NCBI GenBank assembly: GCA_015680685.1
Contig: MNCI01008572.1
Span: 715,015 to 779,014, forward strand
Direction of reading: 5' to 3'
Source: Gnetum montanum
Taxonomy: Eukaryota; Streptophyta; Gnetopsida; Gnetales; Gnetaceae
DNA: 64,000 nucleotides
Shown here piece after piece: positions 48,333 to 59,977 of this stretch; the stretch's first letter is position 1, and every line of letters starts with the position of its first letter. Made by a program: the position numbers and the translations under genes. Below the pieces are notes generated by a model. It made no database searches and was not told the DNA's origin. It saw only the letters and a program-made list of their open reading frames with translations.

Positions 48333-49479
48333 TTTATTTCTTCCTTCCATGAGAAGAAAGGTGACCACTGTAAATTCTTATACCCTGAAAATCAATACGT
48401 CTTGACGGTGTTCGCAATTTGGTGAGAGCAGGCACATTGGTTTCCTTTCTAACTCGACTCCATCATATTACAAAAACTGAAAGTACTCTAAAATCAATTC
48501 TTTCCAAATGCCAACACTCTTAAGATCATCATTTAGAGGTTTAATGTTCATCTTGTTTTATAGTATGGCCATGGATAACAAAAAACCTAATCTCTTCAGA
48601 CTGTTGAACCCAGGTCTTATAACTTTAAAAACAAGCAAGCACATTAGTATTACACCAAATAATGATCCCTAACCACTCACAGCATAAATAGGTAAATTCT
48701 CTTTTTTATTTAACTTTTTCCCAAAAAATAGGTAAAGAACAGGGACACCTCTTTTCCCGCTGTTGCAACCCGACTTTAACGACAATTTTTCCCTTTCAAA
48801 ACGTAGTATTTTGATTTAATATTGTAAGCTCATGGTTTAAATTTTCCATTTTCAAGCCCTTGTTTCTAATTTCTTAGTTTTGATTTCCTTTTTTGAGTTC
48901 TTGGTGTTTCCTAGCAAATGTTAAGCATGTTATGTACTGGCAATCTTTTTTTTTTTTTTTGCCTTTTTACTATTAATTATTATTATTTGTGGTCTAACAT
49001 CCCTAAAAAATTAGTACCTTTATCTATTTATACAAACTAAATGTGAAGTATCCTTATCAATGATTTTCTATTGTTGGTTGTCTAAATGAACTCATATCTT
49101 GACTTACAAATCACAACTAATGTCCTTTTAAGTAAGCTATACTTCACTAACACTTAATACCACATTCTTTAACAATAATTTATCCTCCATAGACATGCCA
49201 CTTTCTTTTCATAATGCTTTATTATAAGATAGGTGTATATGATTTAATTTATTATCATTTTATATTCTATAATATTTTCTTAAGCTTGTAAAGGGAAGAG
49301 CGAAAAAACTAAGGGTGTCTAAGCCTATTAAGGACATATAACAAACCTATCTCACTCTTAAGTTAGTCCCTCATGAATAGGGGCAACTAATGAAAGTATC
49401 CCTTAACTAAGAAGCCTATATACATGATAAGTTACAAGTTCCAATTACAATTAATGCAACTATGTTGGTTGTTGTTCAA
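48333..49479. other. No gene seen
   Basis: AT-rich intergenic sequence with a poly-T run near 48,949-48,960. No coding or RNA-gene signal was recognised. Confidence 0.6.
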
Positions 49480-50350
49480 TACATTATTTATTAAAAATTT
49501 TATTTAATCTATTGCTTATTATACCTCCTATATACCTTTATATGAACTTTAATTATAATTTTCACAAGCTTTGTAAGAATGGGAAGATAAAAAATAACCT
49601 AACTAAAAATTGTTTTCTTACACATGGAAGTTGGTTTGTCAAATGAACAAGAGATAACAATGATGTGTTAGCCTAGTAGTAAGACACTTGATTTGGAAGC
49701 TCCAGGTTATGAGTTTAGTTCTAGTGGATATGTTGAGTTCAATAAAAGTTCTAATTGGACTATATATCTTAGGTTGTACCTATGTTTCACTTATTTCAAG
49801 TTCCAACACCCCTAAATGAACAAGAGATATTTTTCATGAATAATCTTAAGAACCTTTGTAAATTCTATTATATCTAAACCTAGCATTGTAAAATTAATGA
49901 GACTAAATATGTGGCTACCATGTTCTAACATTTAAATCTATCACCTATGTCTTCAAATTGATAACAATTTGTATACCTTTATCATTCTTAGTCCTATAAT
50001 AGATTTTCTTTTTTTTATCTTAGGCAATTTAATATGTATTATAGAATACCTAGCTAGCAAAATGCAAAGCCTAACTAAAGAGATAGAAGCGACCTTCAAT
50101 TTACTTATACCTTTGTATAAACTTTAATTATTGTTATCACAAGCTTTGTAAGAATTCATAAGATAAGAAATAATGTAACTAAAAAGTGTATAGCTTGTCT
50201 TGCATACATGGAAGTTGGTTGTTCAAGTAATGAAAGATATCTAAATCTAATAATCTATACCTAATGAGACTAAATAAGTGGCTACCATGTTCTAACCGTC
50301 AAATCTATTATTTTTCTTTAAATCTAACAACAATTTTTCCACTTTTACCA
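49480..50350. repeat. Tandem duplication, two diverged copies
   Basis: About 49,490-49,980 and 50,085-50,345 share ordered blocks: CACAAGCTTTGTAAGAA, ACATGGAAGTTGG, then AATGAGACTAAATA, GTGGCTACCATGTTCTAAC and ACAATTT. The left copy is longer because it contains the SINE at 49,657-49,813. Confidence 0.75.
49657..49813 (+). mobile_element. tRNA-derived SINE (about 157 bp) with 16-bp target-site duplication
   Basis: Flanked by perfect AAATGAACAAGAGATA copies (49,641-49,656 and 49,814-49,829). An A-box TAGCCTAGTAG (49,669-49,679) fits TRGYNNANNNG. A decayed B-box GTTTAGTTCT (49,713-49,722) lies 44 bp on, derivable from GTTCGANNCC by transitions. The tail has no long poly-A. The parallel tandem copy at about 50,225-50,245 has AAGTAATGAAAGATAT without the insert, an empty paralogous site. 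SINEs are mobilised by LINE machinery. No LINE partner is identified in this window. Confidence 0.8.
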
Positions 50351-51829
50351 TTCTTACATCGTAAATAGATTGGTTATTTAATTTTATGTGAATTAAATTG
50401 TAGTTATTTTTACCTTTATGAGGATGATTTTTTTACTTTATGAAGCTCCTTTTATAGATGTCTCAAAATCTCTAATTNAATATTGAAGCAAATTTATATT
50501 CATTTAAGTTTTGATCAATGTAAATTTTTATTTAGATTATTATACTTTTAAAAACTTATCATTAGTCAGATGTTAGCAATATATAGCACATTCAACCAAC
50601 CAAATTCTTATTAAAAAGTAAAAAAATAATATAATATACTTAATGTGATTTCAAGTTTAAATTTTGAATTTCACCCTCACTATTTGGAAAAAACAATTTT
50701 TTGTTTTCAAACAAAAAGATATAAATGATGAAGCTTCATGTCTAGCAATGCAACAAAACATGGAATATAGCATTCTATGTAGTATTTTGCACTTTCATAT
50801 TTTTCCCCATAAATATTTGCAATGTCATTAAGTATTGTCTTATTTTGCAATGCTTATAAAGGATGAGGAAATTGAACGATTGGTGGAAACCCACGATCAT
50901 GACTTTGGATGATGATGCATCTCCACAATAGATGCTTGTTGCACATATCTTTAATTTGTTCCAATATTCTTTCACATGATTATCATGGTATACCAAATAA
51001 GAATGGCTTACATATGCACTTCAAAGGCTTGCTCTAGAAAAAACAAATACTATAGCTTAGAATATTTCCTTCATATATATTTATATTAAGTTGCATAATA
51101 TAGAAACTAGAGTCACTTCTATTTTAGATTAGTTCCACACTGGGTAGCTTAGATGATTTGGGCTTGTACAATGAAGATCAAGCAAAAGGCCTCTGAAAAA
51201 TGTTGCTACATACCCATTCCAAAAATTAAAAAAATACAAAAAAATGTTGTTGCATACCCATTCCCCCCCAAAAAAAAGAACACTAAAAAAGACATGGAAG
51301 AAAATAATCGAAGATGATTTAAAGAAATTTCAAATAACCAAAGATCTAGCATAGAGACAAATGGTGTAACTGATCCAAAAAGGCTTAGATGTTGTGGATG
51401 ATGATATTTATATTAAGTTAAGCTTAGAAATAGTAAAACCATAATTAAATGAGAGATTTCATAAATTTAAGCTTGGACAATCTCTTTTGAAAGTTACTAG
51501 ATTTATTTACCACATACATGATGTAGTAGATGAAGGAATGTACCTTCACTAAGTTTGATTGCTGCTTATTCTTCATTGAGGTGCTTTGAAAGCTTCAAAT
51601 GTTTGGTTAATCTAAAAATTGAAAGAGAAAAATAATGTGATAAGAAAAATTTAAATTTTCTCTACTAAGTAGCAGTGGTAGTGGAGAAAAATATCAAAAT
51701 TGGAAATAAAATAATTAAACCTCAAATAGGAAAGTTAAAAGATTATGAATTTTACTAGAACTCGAGCACAAGATTTACATTCAACATAGCATAGAACCTA
51801 CTTCTCAAGCAAAACTTTATCTACCATGT
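50351..51829. other. No gene seen
   Basis: AT-rich sequence with one N at 50,478. Short frames on - near 50,775-50,996 lack recognisable motifs. Confidence 0.55.
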
Positions 51830-52445
51830 TAGCATCTGCCACTTCAACATCTACCACATCATCCTTTAGATAAATATTTTAAAGTTCATGAGAAATAAAA
51901 AATTTCATCTATCACATCAAAATCTAGATGAAGATTTTCAATCTCAAGACAAACAAAAAATCTCATATTCCATGTCATCATCTATCATGTCAGCATTTTC
52001 CGCATCAACATTTACTATGTTGGCCTCTAGATGAAGATTCTCAAGTTTATGAGGAATGAAAAACTTCATCTATCACATTAGCCTGTGCCACGTCAGCATC
52101 TAAATGAAGATTCTTAAGCTCAGGACAAATGAAAAACTTCATTTGCCATGTCATAATCTTTCACATCAACCTCTAGATGAAAATTTTCAAGTTCACAAGA
52201 AATAAAAAACTTCATCTACCACGTTAGCATCTACCATGTTAGCTTCTAGATGAAGATTCTCAAGCTTGGGACAAATGAAAAACTTCATCTACCATGTCAT
52301 CATTTCCCACATCAACATCTACCATGTCAACATCTGGATGAATATTCTCAAGTTCATGAGAAATAAAAAACTTCATCTACCAAGACAAGTCTACCACATT
52401 AGCCTCCTTATAAAGTTGGTTTGTAGAGCTAGATTTCTACTCAAT
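51830..52445. repeat. 73-bp tandem repeat with alternating A/B units
   Basis: The block AA(C/T)TTCATCTA starts units at 51,901, (51,961), 52,062, 52,135, 52,208, 52,281 and 52,369. Three consecutive intervals are exactly 73 bp; others are 60, 102 and 88 bp. Units alternate between a GACAAATGAAA-type and a GAAATAAAA-type end, giving a 146-bp dimer. On -, all but the outermost decayed unit carry an open stretch of about 19-30 codons (24 in the 73-bp units) with the pattern F-I-x-x-x-L-E-N-L-H-L-x-x-x-V-x-x-x-x-V-x-x-x-V, but neighbouring units are out of frame by one base. Confidence 0.8.
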
Positions 52446-52952
52446 GAGAGAAATCTACCATGTCAACTTCCTAGTCAATGTGACTATTGACATACCCACA
52501 TTAGCAAATAGATGAAGCTCATTTCCTTATCTAAAGTAAATATGCCTCATCTAACATGTTAGCTATGTAAGTAAAATGACAAAATCTACCCAAACAACTT
52601 ATTAATATTACTAAATATAAAACAGCTTGATAGATTTGACTTGTGTGAAAATAAAGAAAATTTAAAGCTTAGGCATGTTCACTTAAACTCTAAGCTCATT
52701 ATTATCAACAATGACACGAATTTAAGATAGCAAAGCCTAGAACTTCAAGGACACAACACAAGTAGAAGGAACTTAGCAAGGCAAAGTCAAGCACAAAAAA
52801 TTTAGCTCTACCAAGAAGCTTAAGCAATTGTTCTGTCACATTAGCTCCTTTAATGAGTAAGTTCAAGAAGCTCTAAAATCCATTATGCAAACAAGCTTTG
52901 GAATAATTCTACAAGGAAGCTTACCTTTGCAAACATTCATTGCCACATCAAT

Positions 52953-53760
52953 TGATGATTGGCGAGGTACCCCTACACTCAACCATACGAATACGAGCGT
53001 TACATGCGCGATCTGGTCGAACTTCGCAAACTAAGTGCCTACATGCCTTATGGAACACCTAAGGTTAATCAGTCGTTGTCCTCCCAAACTCATTTATATT
53101 TGTCACGATTGTATGGTTAAGTGAATTTGAGGTATGTGACTTGTATATCTTTTCTCTTTTATCACCTATGCTAATGAGGGAAAGGGTGAAGAGACTAAGT
53201 AACTAACTTTAACTAACCAAGACTTAATTACCCTAGCATCAGTATCCATTCACACTTGCCATTTCACACCCTGAACTAATGCAATGCTGCTAGGATTACC
53301 AAACACTATTCATTACTAGGATTACCAAGCGTAACGCACGTGCTCGAAACGGTCGTACTGAATGCACTTAACTATGAGAGTTGAGGGTTGAGAGAGATTT
53401 AATTAACTAATAAATCATTTAAACATTTAACATTAATTAATTTCCTATTTAGCTTAGTCCATGCACTGCAAGGTTTATCCAAAAGTTCGTCTTTATTTCT
53501 GTACACAAACATGTGCTCAAGTACAATATTTGCTCGAATAAAGATCTGTTTACTTTGGGACTCCTACTGCGGGCACATGGAAATTATTCTAACTCTAGAA
53601 TGAAAAAATGGCAAGAGTTTGGTTAAGGTCTAGATCTAGATGAAGAAACAAGGGAGAGCCACCTCTTATTTATAGAACTGGAGGCAGGCTGCGATATCGC
53701 GTAAGCAATATCGCAGGGAAAGACACAATATCACGGCCCATGCGATATCGCATCCCATCA
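52953..53760 (-). repeat. 3' LTR of E2 (808 bp)
   Basis: In + orientation it begins TGATGATTGG and ends CATCCCATCA. It carries TATTTATA (53,667-53,674; TATAAATA on -) and GCGATATCGC-type motifs at about 53,690-53,750. The polypurine tract (53,761-53,769) abuts its upstream edge. Confidence 0.9.
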
Positions 53761-55690
53761 TACCCCCATGACTGAATAAAAAATCATCCTCGAGTTCCTT
53801 ACAAAATATTGGGAAGGTATGGGATTATTGACTTGAATGGAACTAATGGTAAATGGGATGACATGTGAATGGATCATCATTACAAAACGTGACAAAACTT
53901 ATGTTCATGACAACAAGAGTGAATACTTTATACATTTGACATCAGGCCTTATTTGGCAGCTGAGAGAGAAGAGAGAAGAGAGAGAGAAGAAGTCTGCTAC
54001 TGCCAACGCCAAGATTATGCCTTTCGGTGTCCATCCATAAGCGCGCCATCAATCTTGTTCCTTGCATAACTGCTTCAGCACTGATCCATTCCAAGTGTTC
54101 CCTCCAGATCCAATGCATTGTTGTATGATTTCCATCCACACACACAACACAGTCTTATATTAGCAAGGGTAAATGAATCAAAATGTAGTTGATACCTTGC
54201 TTCAGTGAAAGATCCATTGGCTGAGTTACGGTATGGTTGATTGCGGATTTTGGAGATATAATATTGGTGACTAATGAAGGTGTAGGGGTTAGGAGAAAAT
54301 CAAAAAAAAAAAAACTGGGTCAAGACCCCCATGACTAAGAGCGAACCTCCAGTAGTGATAGAATGGAGAAACAAAAGGAATAAGAAAGATGAAGGAAAAG
54401 AGACAACTGTAACGTTGATGAAATGGATGTTAATATGGAAATGAACAAAATAGAGTTGATTGCAAAAATGTTAAGGGAAAGAATTTAACTAGTGCACCAA
54501 ATAGGAATGCCAATTGGTCCTCCCCAAAGCAGGCTCATGTCCTTAATGCCCTGACAATCCCACATTCAAAGAGTTCATAGGCTCTAGAAATTTCATTTGG
54601 AAACAAAAGTTAAATTCTTAACCACAAGAATTTACCAAAAAGAAAATAATGTGTTAACCAAAATATACACTAATGATACAATCAGCAATGAGGTGAACAA
54701 TGGAGAAAGAATGATGGAAAGAAGTGGATGGAATGGAATCTCAAGAACAAGGTGGTGTACAACCCCTTGTGTATTAATGGTTAATGTGACTTAGTAGATC
54801 CCATTCCAAGTCTAGCCTCAAACAAACCACATCCAGTGACTTCGCATTAATGCATTCAGCCAATCCATCCACTCGAAGTAACAAGAATGCCTTCACCACA
54901 AAGCCACCACTGTTCCGACGAAATGAAAGAGGAGAATGTAGGGAGTGAGAAGGGACTTAGTTAGAGGGAACATGTTTATTTTAGTTCCATAACTAGTGCT
55001 TGTAGCCCAAATGTTTATTTCTTCTAAGGGGTGTGCTTTGAATTCCAACCGTTCTTTTTTTTGTGTTTGTCATGAGAACCACACCATGCAAAGACTTATT
55101 ATTTCTATTTTCTCGGCTTCCCAATATTGGAGTAACATTGGAATGGTAAGAAAAACTCAAGAGAAAACATCTGAGCACCCAAGAGAATGACCAACACAAA
55201 AGCATCAAGTTTCTTTGAAGCCATACCCTTTTCAATCCTTGAGTCCTTCCTTAGTTTGAGACATACCCAGTCACCGATTCGTTGATAGTTCTTATTATTT
55301 TGAAGAAAAAGGGACTGTATAGTTCCAAGCCAAGAGAGACCATAGAAATTCACAAATGCATGGATGATGTGAACTCATTGCCTGTTATATCAAAAGAACC
55401 ATACCTTAGTATCAACATCGTAACTTAAAGGTAAAAACCAAACATTAGCAACCATAGAAAATAGTTCATACCATCATTAAGAGCACTTATTGGGTGAAAA
55501 AATTAACAAAATGGGTAAGGCACACACATACACACACAAATAAAAGAAAAAGTATAAATAATGTTGTAAAACAAAAACAAGTAAAGTTAAAGAAATTTGT
55601 AAAACAAAAACTTAAAAAGAACTAAGGGCCTCAAATGATCAGCATAGGTGGCCATCTCCCCCATGAATGAATTGAAAGGGAGAGATCTGA
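53761..55690 (-). other. E2 3' internal non-coding region
   Basis: No polymerase or clear envelope gene. The left part matches E0 1-535 and the right part matches E1 2470-3760. A 67-codon frame at 54,145-53,942 begins MCVDGNHT and is conserved with E0. A purine-rich (GA)n-like tract lies at about 53,958-53,995 and a poly-A tract on + near 54,301-54,314. Confidence 0.7.
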
Positions 55691-56109
55691 AATAATGAGC
55701 ACTTATTTGAATTTTTTAGAAGTGTCCAACTTCTCCCAATTGATGTTTTTAGATTAAGGGTTGGAAGTTGGTGACACTCATATTCCAATGTATCTATGCT
55801 TTCGTTGTGGTTGCAAGTTGTTCCCCTAGTCAGTTCCATGCATGTTGATGAATTTCTCTCCTTATTAGCGATCAACCACTAGGTTTTTTCTTGTTGTGTG
55901 GTTGCTACATATAGGCACCTTTGTATGTAAGTTTCCTGGGCACACTAGTTGGATATAGGAGATGTTGAGCATTCTTGTATGTCATCACCCTCTGTATCAC
56001 TGTATGTGATGCATGGAACTTTCTTCTTCTTGATCTTTCCATAAATGTTTTTCTTAGATATTTCCAAGAAAATATCATAGATTCCTAGGCATGCATTTAT
56101 GGTACTTAG

Positions 56110-56284
56110 NNNNNNNNNNNNNNNNNNNNNNNNNNNNNNNNNNNNNNNNNNNNNNNNNNNNNNNNNNNNNNNNNNNNNNNNNNNNNNNNNNNNNNNNNNN
56201 NNNNNNNNNNNNNNNNNNNNNNNNNNNNNNNNNNNNNNNNNNNNNNNNNNNNNNNNNNNNNNNNNNNNNNNNNNNNNNNNNNNN
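56110..56284. other. Assembly gap (175 N)
   Basis: Run of Ns inside the E2 protease region. It hides the segment between the protease active site and its C-terminal part. Confidence 0.95.
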
Positions 56285-56314
56285 AATATTTCTCTTCTTG
56301 AGGGGAGGTAGGTT

Positions 56315-56815
56315 CTAGGATTTATACATTTCTTGCAATATTAAGTTGACTCCAGAACCTGAGTCAAAAAGACCCTTACGTGGTTCATTCCCAGTGACTT
56401 GGAGGTAAATTAAGGGACTTTCTAGGTTAGAGAGTTTCTTGAGAAGGTGGCCCACCTTTATCCAGTCAGTGATGGTATGTGCTAACACAACCATGTGTGT
56501 TGAGCTTTGTTGTTGATTTGAAGGGAGCTCCGAAGCCTTATTTGATGGAGGAGCATTTAGAGGTTCAACTTCTTGTGGTTGTGAGAGCTTGTTTGGGCTT
56601 TTGGTTCTAAAGAAAGGTATTCTCTTTGTATGATTGTCAGAACTAGCAACAGGTTGAAGGTTTACAGCTCTTGTAGCAATGTGTTGCTGCGGTTGAGTGG
56701 GGAGTTCCCCTTGCATCGTTGGAGTAGGTGGTAGTGGAACTATCGGCATAAGAGATGTAGATGGATTCAGAGGATGGTATGCATGTGGAGTCTCCTTTCC
56801 AAGACAGGGAATCAT
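56315..56815 (-). pseudogene. E2 aspartic protease N-terminal part
   Basis: A 166-codon open stretch on -. A Pro/Gln/Ser-rich linker is followed by LESPLIYLQVTGNEPRKGLF, then the catalytic triplet D-S-G (codons at about 56,358-56,366) and V-N-L-I. Retropepsins cleave the Gag-Pol precursor during particle maturation and use this D-S/T-G. The C-terminal half lies under and beyond the N gap. The upstream segment to 57,073 is a Gag spacer with stops. This is the only protease active site preserved among the family members seen here. Confidence 0.75.
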
Positions 56816-57073
56816 AAAATGCTCCTAAAATTGGTAGTGACATTGTGGGGTTGCATGACCCATAGAGTCACTTGGAGAAACCGACTGCTACACGTAATAG
56901 TCATACGGGTCTGGTTGTTGGTAAGGGTATTATTGTCTTGGTAGTGGCATCCCCCACGACTGTGGGTATTGCCATTGCTAGTGTTGCTTGATAGTTTGTG
57001 GTGGAGTTCCACTTGGATAATATGTTAAGGGTTGGTGGAACTGCCTTGGGTTACCTTGGGGATAAGGTAACCT

Positions 57074-59025
57074 TCAGGGTGCTTGTTGTTTGTTAAGTTT
57101 TGGGTTGAGTGCATACACCCTAGACTCTTGCAGATGTGAGATTATTGGGTAACATCCCTTAGGATGGTCATATTGGCAGATCTCACATCCACTATCATTG
57201 TCCATATCAGAGTTCACAACCTCATCGACAATAGTCATTTTTCCCTTACCCTTGTTACGTGTATGGTTTGAATCTCTCCTCTTTTTCTTATCATGGTCAC
57301 TACTTTGCTCCTTAGACTCCTTTACGATTTTCAAAAAAGCTTCGAATCTACTATCTAAGGAGTCCCACATTTGATCTACCTTAGCTGATACTTTGATTGT
57401 CAACTTTTGAAGTGGCAAGGTTTTCCTATTCACCAACTTCTCGAGAGGTGAGTCATCCTCTTCCTCATAGAATCTTACTTCCCTCTTTTGGAAGGAAGAA
57501 TTGTGGTTATACTCTTTCACGTTTTCTCTTTTCCATAGCTCACCTTCTTCCTTAGCTACTTGTTCCAACAATCTATGAACTTCATGGGATCTAAGTTCAG
57601 ATAATCTCCCTTGGGCATATGTCCCAAAGGTTCTCCTGGTTTCATGTCTTAGCCCATCCACGAGATGGCGGAGTTGATCCCTTTGTGCATAACCATGGCC
57701 CGGGCAATGATGTAGCAGTGCATAATATCGGTCCATGGTAGCATCCAAGGGTTCATGATTACCCTACTTCCATCCTTGGATCTACTTACGCAAGTTGGAC
57801 ACTCAGGAGTACGTTTGATATTTATCGTTGAATAGTTCTAGCATCATACTCCACCTCCTAATGGTTTTCAGTTCTAAGGACTGGTACTAGCTTTCCACTT
57901 CTTTTATGAGTGTCCTTGGAAACAACTTTAACTTTTACCACTTTTTTTTTATATTCTGCAAGGCACAAGCATCATGAAATGCCTATAAGTGGTTTTATGG
58001 ATCAGCGTTGTATCCCCCCTCAAATCGTGGGATATTATTCATGTCTAGTCTCTTGATTCGGCTATCTTTTTGATGCCTTGTAGGTATTCTAATAGCCTCC
58101 GTAATGTCTAACATACTTCGGGTGGCAAGTAGGGCTTCATCATTATCATTTCTTTCATGGTGTCTATGATGCCTACGTAGTTCCCTACTTTTCCTTCTTT
58201 CATGCCTTGATTCTGTAGAGTGCCATCGTCCTCGCTCTCGACTCTCTCGTCGAGGTCTGTCATTTTGCTTATCCTTATCCTCATGGTTGTGCTCTGTTTG
58301 ACTGTGTCCTGATGTGGAAGGAGAGGGTGAATGATGCAATGAAGGGGAAGAGGAAGGAGAACCATCGTCATGATAATGTTTCCTACCTTCTCTTCGGTGA
58401 TCCTGACCTCGATCGTGATAACGATCAGAATGCTCATCCTTATCTTGTATGTGTGTTCCTTCATTGAACACTTAGTGTTCGTGGGCATCAGAACTAGGGT
58501 TGTGTATCATGGAGTGAAGGTTCTGATACACCACCTCCTCACTATCATTAGGAGGGAGAACATCATTTCATGGAGAACCTATTGAAATAGGTTCACACTC
58601 TTAATTTCTCTTATGATGGGCAAAGCATTACGGGGTCCTTTTCCCTTCAATGATGTATGGTAACTCTCCTGTCATGTGTTCCATTGACGTTGCGCTACTG
58701 TGGGATGGTAATCCCTTGTGTCATAATCACATACAACATATTCAGCATATAGTTGTGTCATGTCTATCTATGCAAGAGCATGAAGAAGCATGTTAGGGAT
58801 TGCCCGATCTGGGGGTAACGCTATGTTACCTTGTAGGTCTCTCCAATGTAGTTGTTCATCCTAATGGAGGATAAAGGTAAAATCAGGTATATACTTATTG
58901 TGATGAGTATATACCACCCGATACTTTTGAGGAACTGGTAGTTCTTGGTTATGTATGTTGTGCAACCAACTGTCTCTTGTGTGATCCCTAGGTGGTGAAG
59001 TGCTTTTATGAGGAGAAGAAGACAT
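57074..59025 (-). pseudogene. E2 gag (Athila-type, with RS/His-rich disordered segment)
   Basis: The start is taken as ATG at 59,025, reading MSSSPHKSTSPPRDH, about 125 nt after the PBS. The N-terminal region is followed by a long R/S/D/E/H-rich stretch (58,471-58,130) and then LDMNNIPRFEGGYNADP (58,045-57,995) into a Retrotrans_gag domain with KLKLFPRTL, the aromatic-rich core and a C-terminal half open from 57,748 to 57,074 (H-C-P-G-H-G-Y-A-Q-R-D-Q-L, then R-T-F-G-T-Y-A-Q-G-R-L). C-H-C-like residues GCEICQYDHPKGC lie near 57,150-57,190. Stops in the N-terminal half are mostly TAG at expected Trp. It shapes virus-like particles and packages element RNA in the family. Confidence 0.85.
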
Positions 59026-59150
59026 TGTTATCTTATCAGTGTGCTATTGACCGTTGTTTAAATTTTCTTCTGATTAACCCTAAGGGTTCGTGTAAGCTTC
59101 CTAACAATGTGGATGATTTCCTATGTTGTACTTAGTGCACAAATAACTTA

Positions 59151-59169
59151 GTCCCCGACAACGGCGCCA
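59151..59169 (-). other. E2 primer-binding site, tRNA-Asp type
   Basis: On - it reads TGGCGCCGTTGTCGGGGAC, one base after the LTR end, nearly identical to the Asp-type PBS used by Athila elements. Confidence 0.9.
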
Positions 59170-59170
59170 A

Positions 59171-59977
59171 TGATGAGTGGCGAGGCACCCCTACACTCAA
59201 CCATACGAATATGAATGTTACACGCACAATCATGTTGAACTCCATAGACTAAGTGCCTACACGCCTTATGGAACACCTAAGGTTAATCAATCATTTTCCT
59301 CCCAAACTCACTTGTATTTATCATGGTTGTATGGTTAAGTGAGTTTGAGGTATGTGATTTTTATATCTTTTCTCTTTTATCACCTATGCTAATGAGGGAA
59401 AGGGTGAAGAGACTAAGTAACTAAATTTAACTAACTAAGCCTTAATTACCCTAGCATCAGTATCCATTTCCACTTGTTGTTTCATACCTTGAACCAATGC
59501 AACGCTGCTGGGATTACCAAACGCTATTCGTTACTGGGATTACCAAGCGTAACGCATGTGCTCGAAACAGTCGTACTAAATGCACTTAACTATGAGAGTT
59601 GAGGGTTGAGAGAGATTTAATTAACTAATAAAGCATTTAAACATTTAACATTAATTAATGTCCTATTTAGCTTAGTCCATGCACTGCAAGGTTTATCCAA
59701 AAGTTCATCTTTATTTCTGTACACAACGTGTGCTCAGGTACAATATTTGCTCGAATAAAGATCCATTCACTTTAGGACTCCTACTACAGGCACATGGAAA
59801 TTAGTCTAACTCTAGAATGGAAAAATGGCAAGAGTTTGGCTAAGGTCTAGATCTAGATGGAGAAACAAGGGAGAACTACCTCTTATTTATAGAACTGGAG
59901 GTGGGCTACGATATCGCATACACGATATCGCAGGGAAAGATGCGATATCACGGCCCATGCGATATCGCGTCCCATCA
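59171..59977 (-). repeat. 5' LTR of E2 (807 bp)
   Basis: Begins TGATGGGACG on - (59,977) and ends CCACTCATCA (59,171). Contains the palindrome array (about 59,908-59,970), TATA (59,884-59,891), the R region with the poly-A signal, and the U5 stem-loop CAAACTCACTT/AAGTGAGTTTG (59,303-59,313/59,337-59,347), a perfect 11-bp stem. Confidence 0.9.
59303..59347 (-). other. LTR U5 stem-loop, E2 5' copy
   Basis: Perfect 11-bp stem around a 23-nt loop. Three base pairs differ from the E0 stem with both partners changed. Confidence 0.7.

Larger units (their letters stand above)
52953..59977 (-). mobile_element. E2: complete-ended Athila-type retrotransposon lacking RT/RNase H/integrase (7025 bp)
   Basis: It has both LTRs (59,171-59,977 and 52,953-53,760), PBS, gag, protease and polypurine tract, all on -. 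Compared with E1, the internal sequence jumps at about 55,690-55,720 from the post-protease linker straight to the post-integrase region, removing about 2.9 kb of polymerase. Flanking 5-mers TCAAT (52,948-52,952) and TTAAC (59,978-59,982) match at three of five positions, both differences being transitions, so the target-site duplication is plausible but unproven. LTR divergence by eye is roughly 8-10%, largely transitions. Confidence 0.88.

Noticed and set aside
56091-56318. Frames across the 175-N gap
   Set aside because: Same N artefact, on the strand opposite to the E2 genes.
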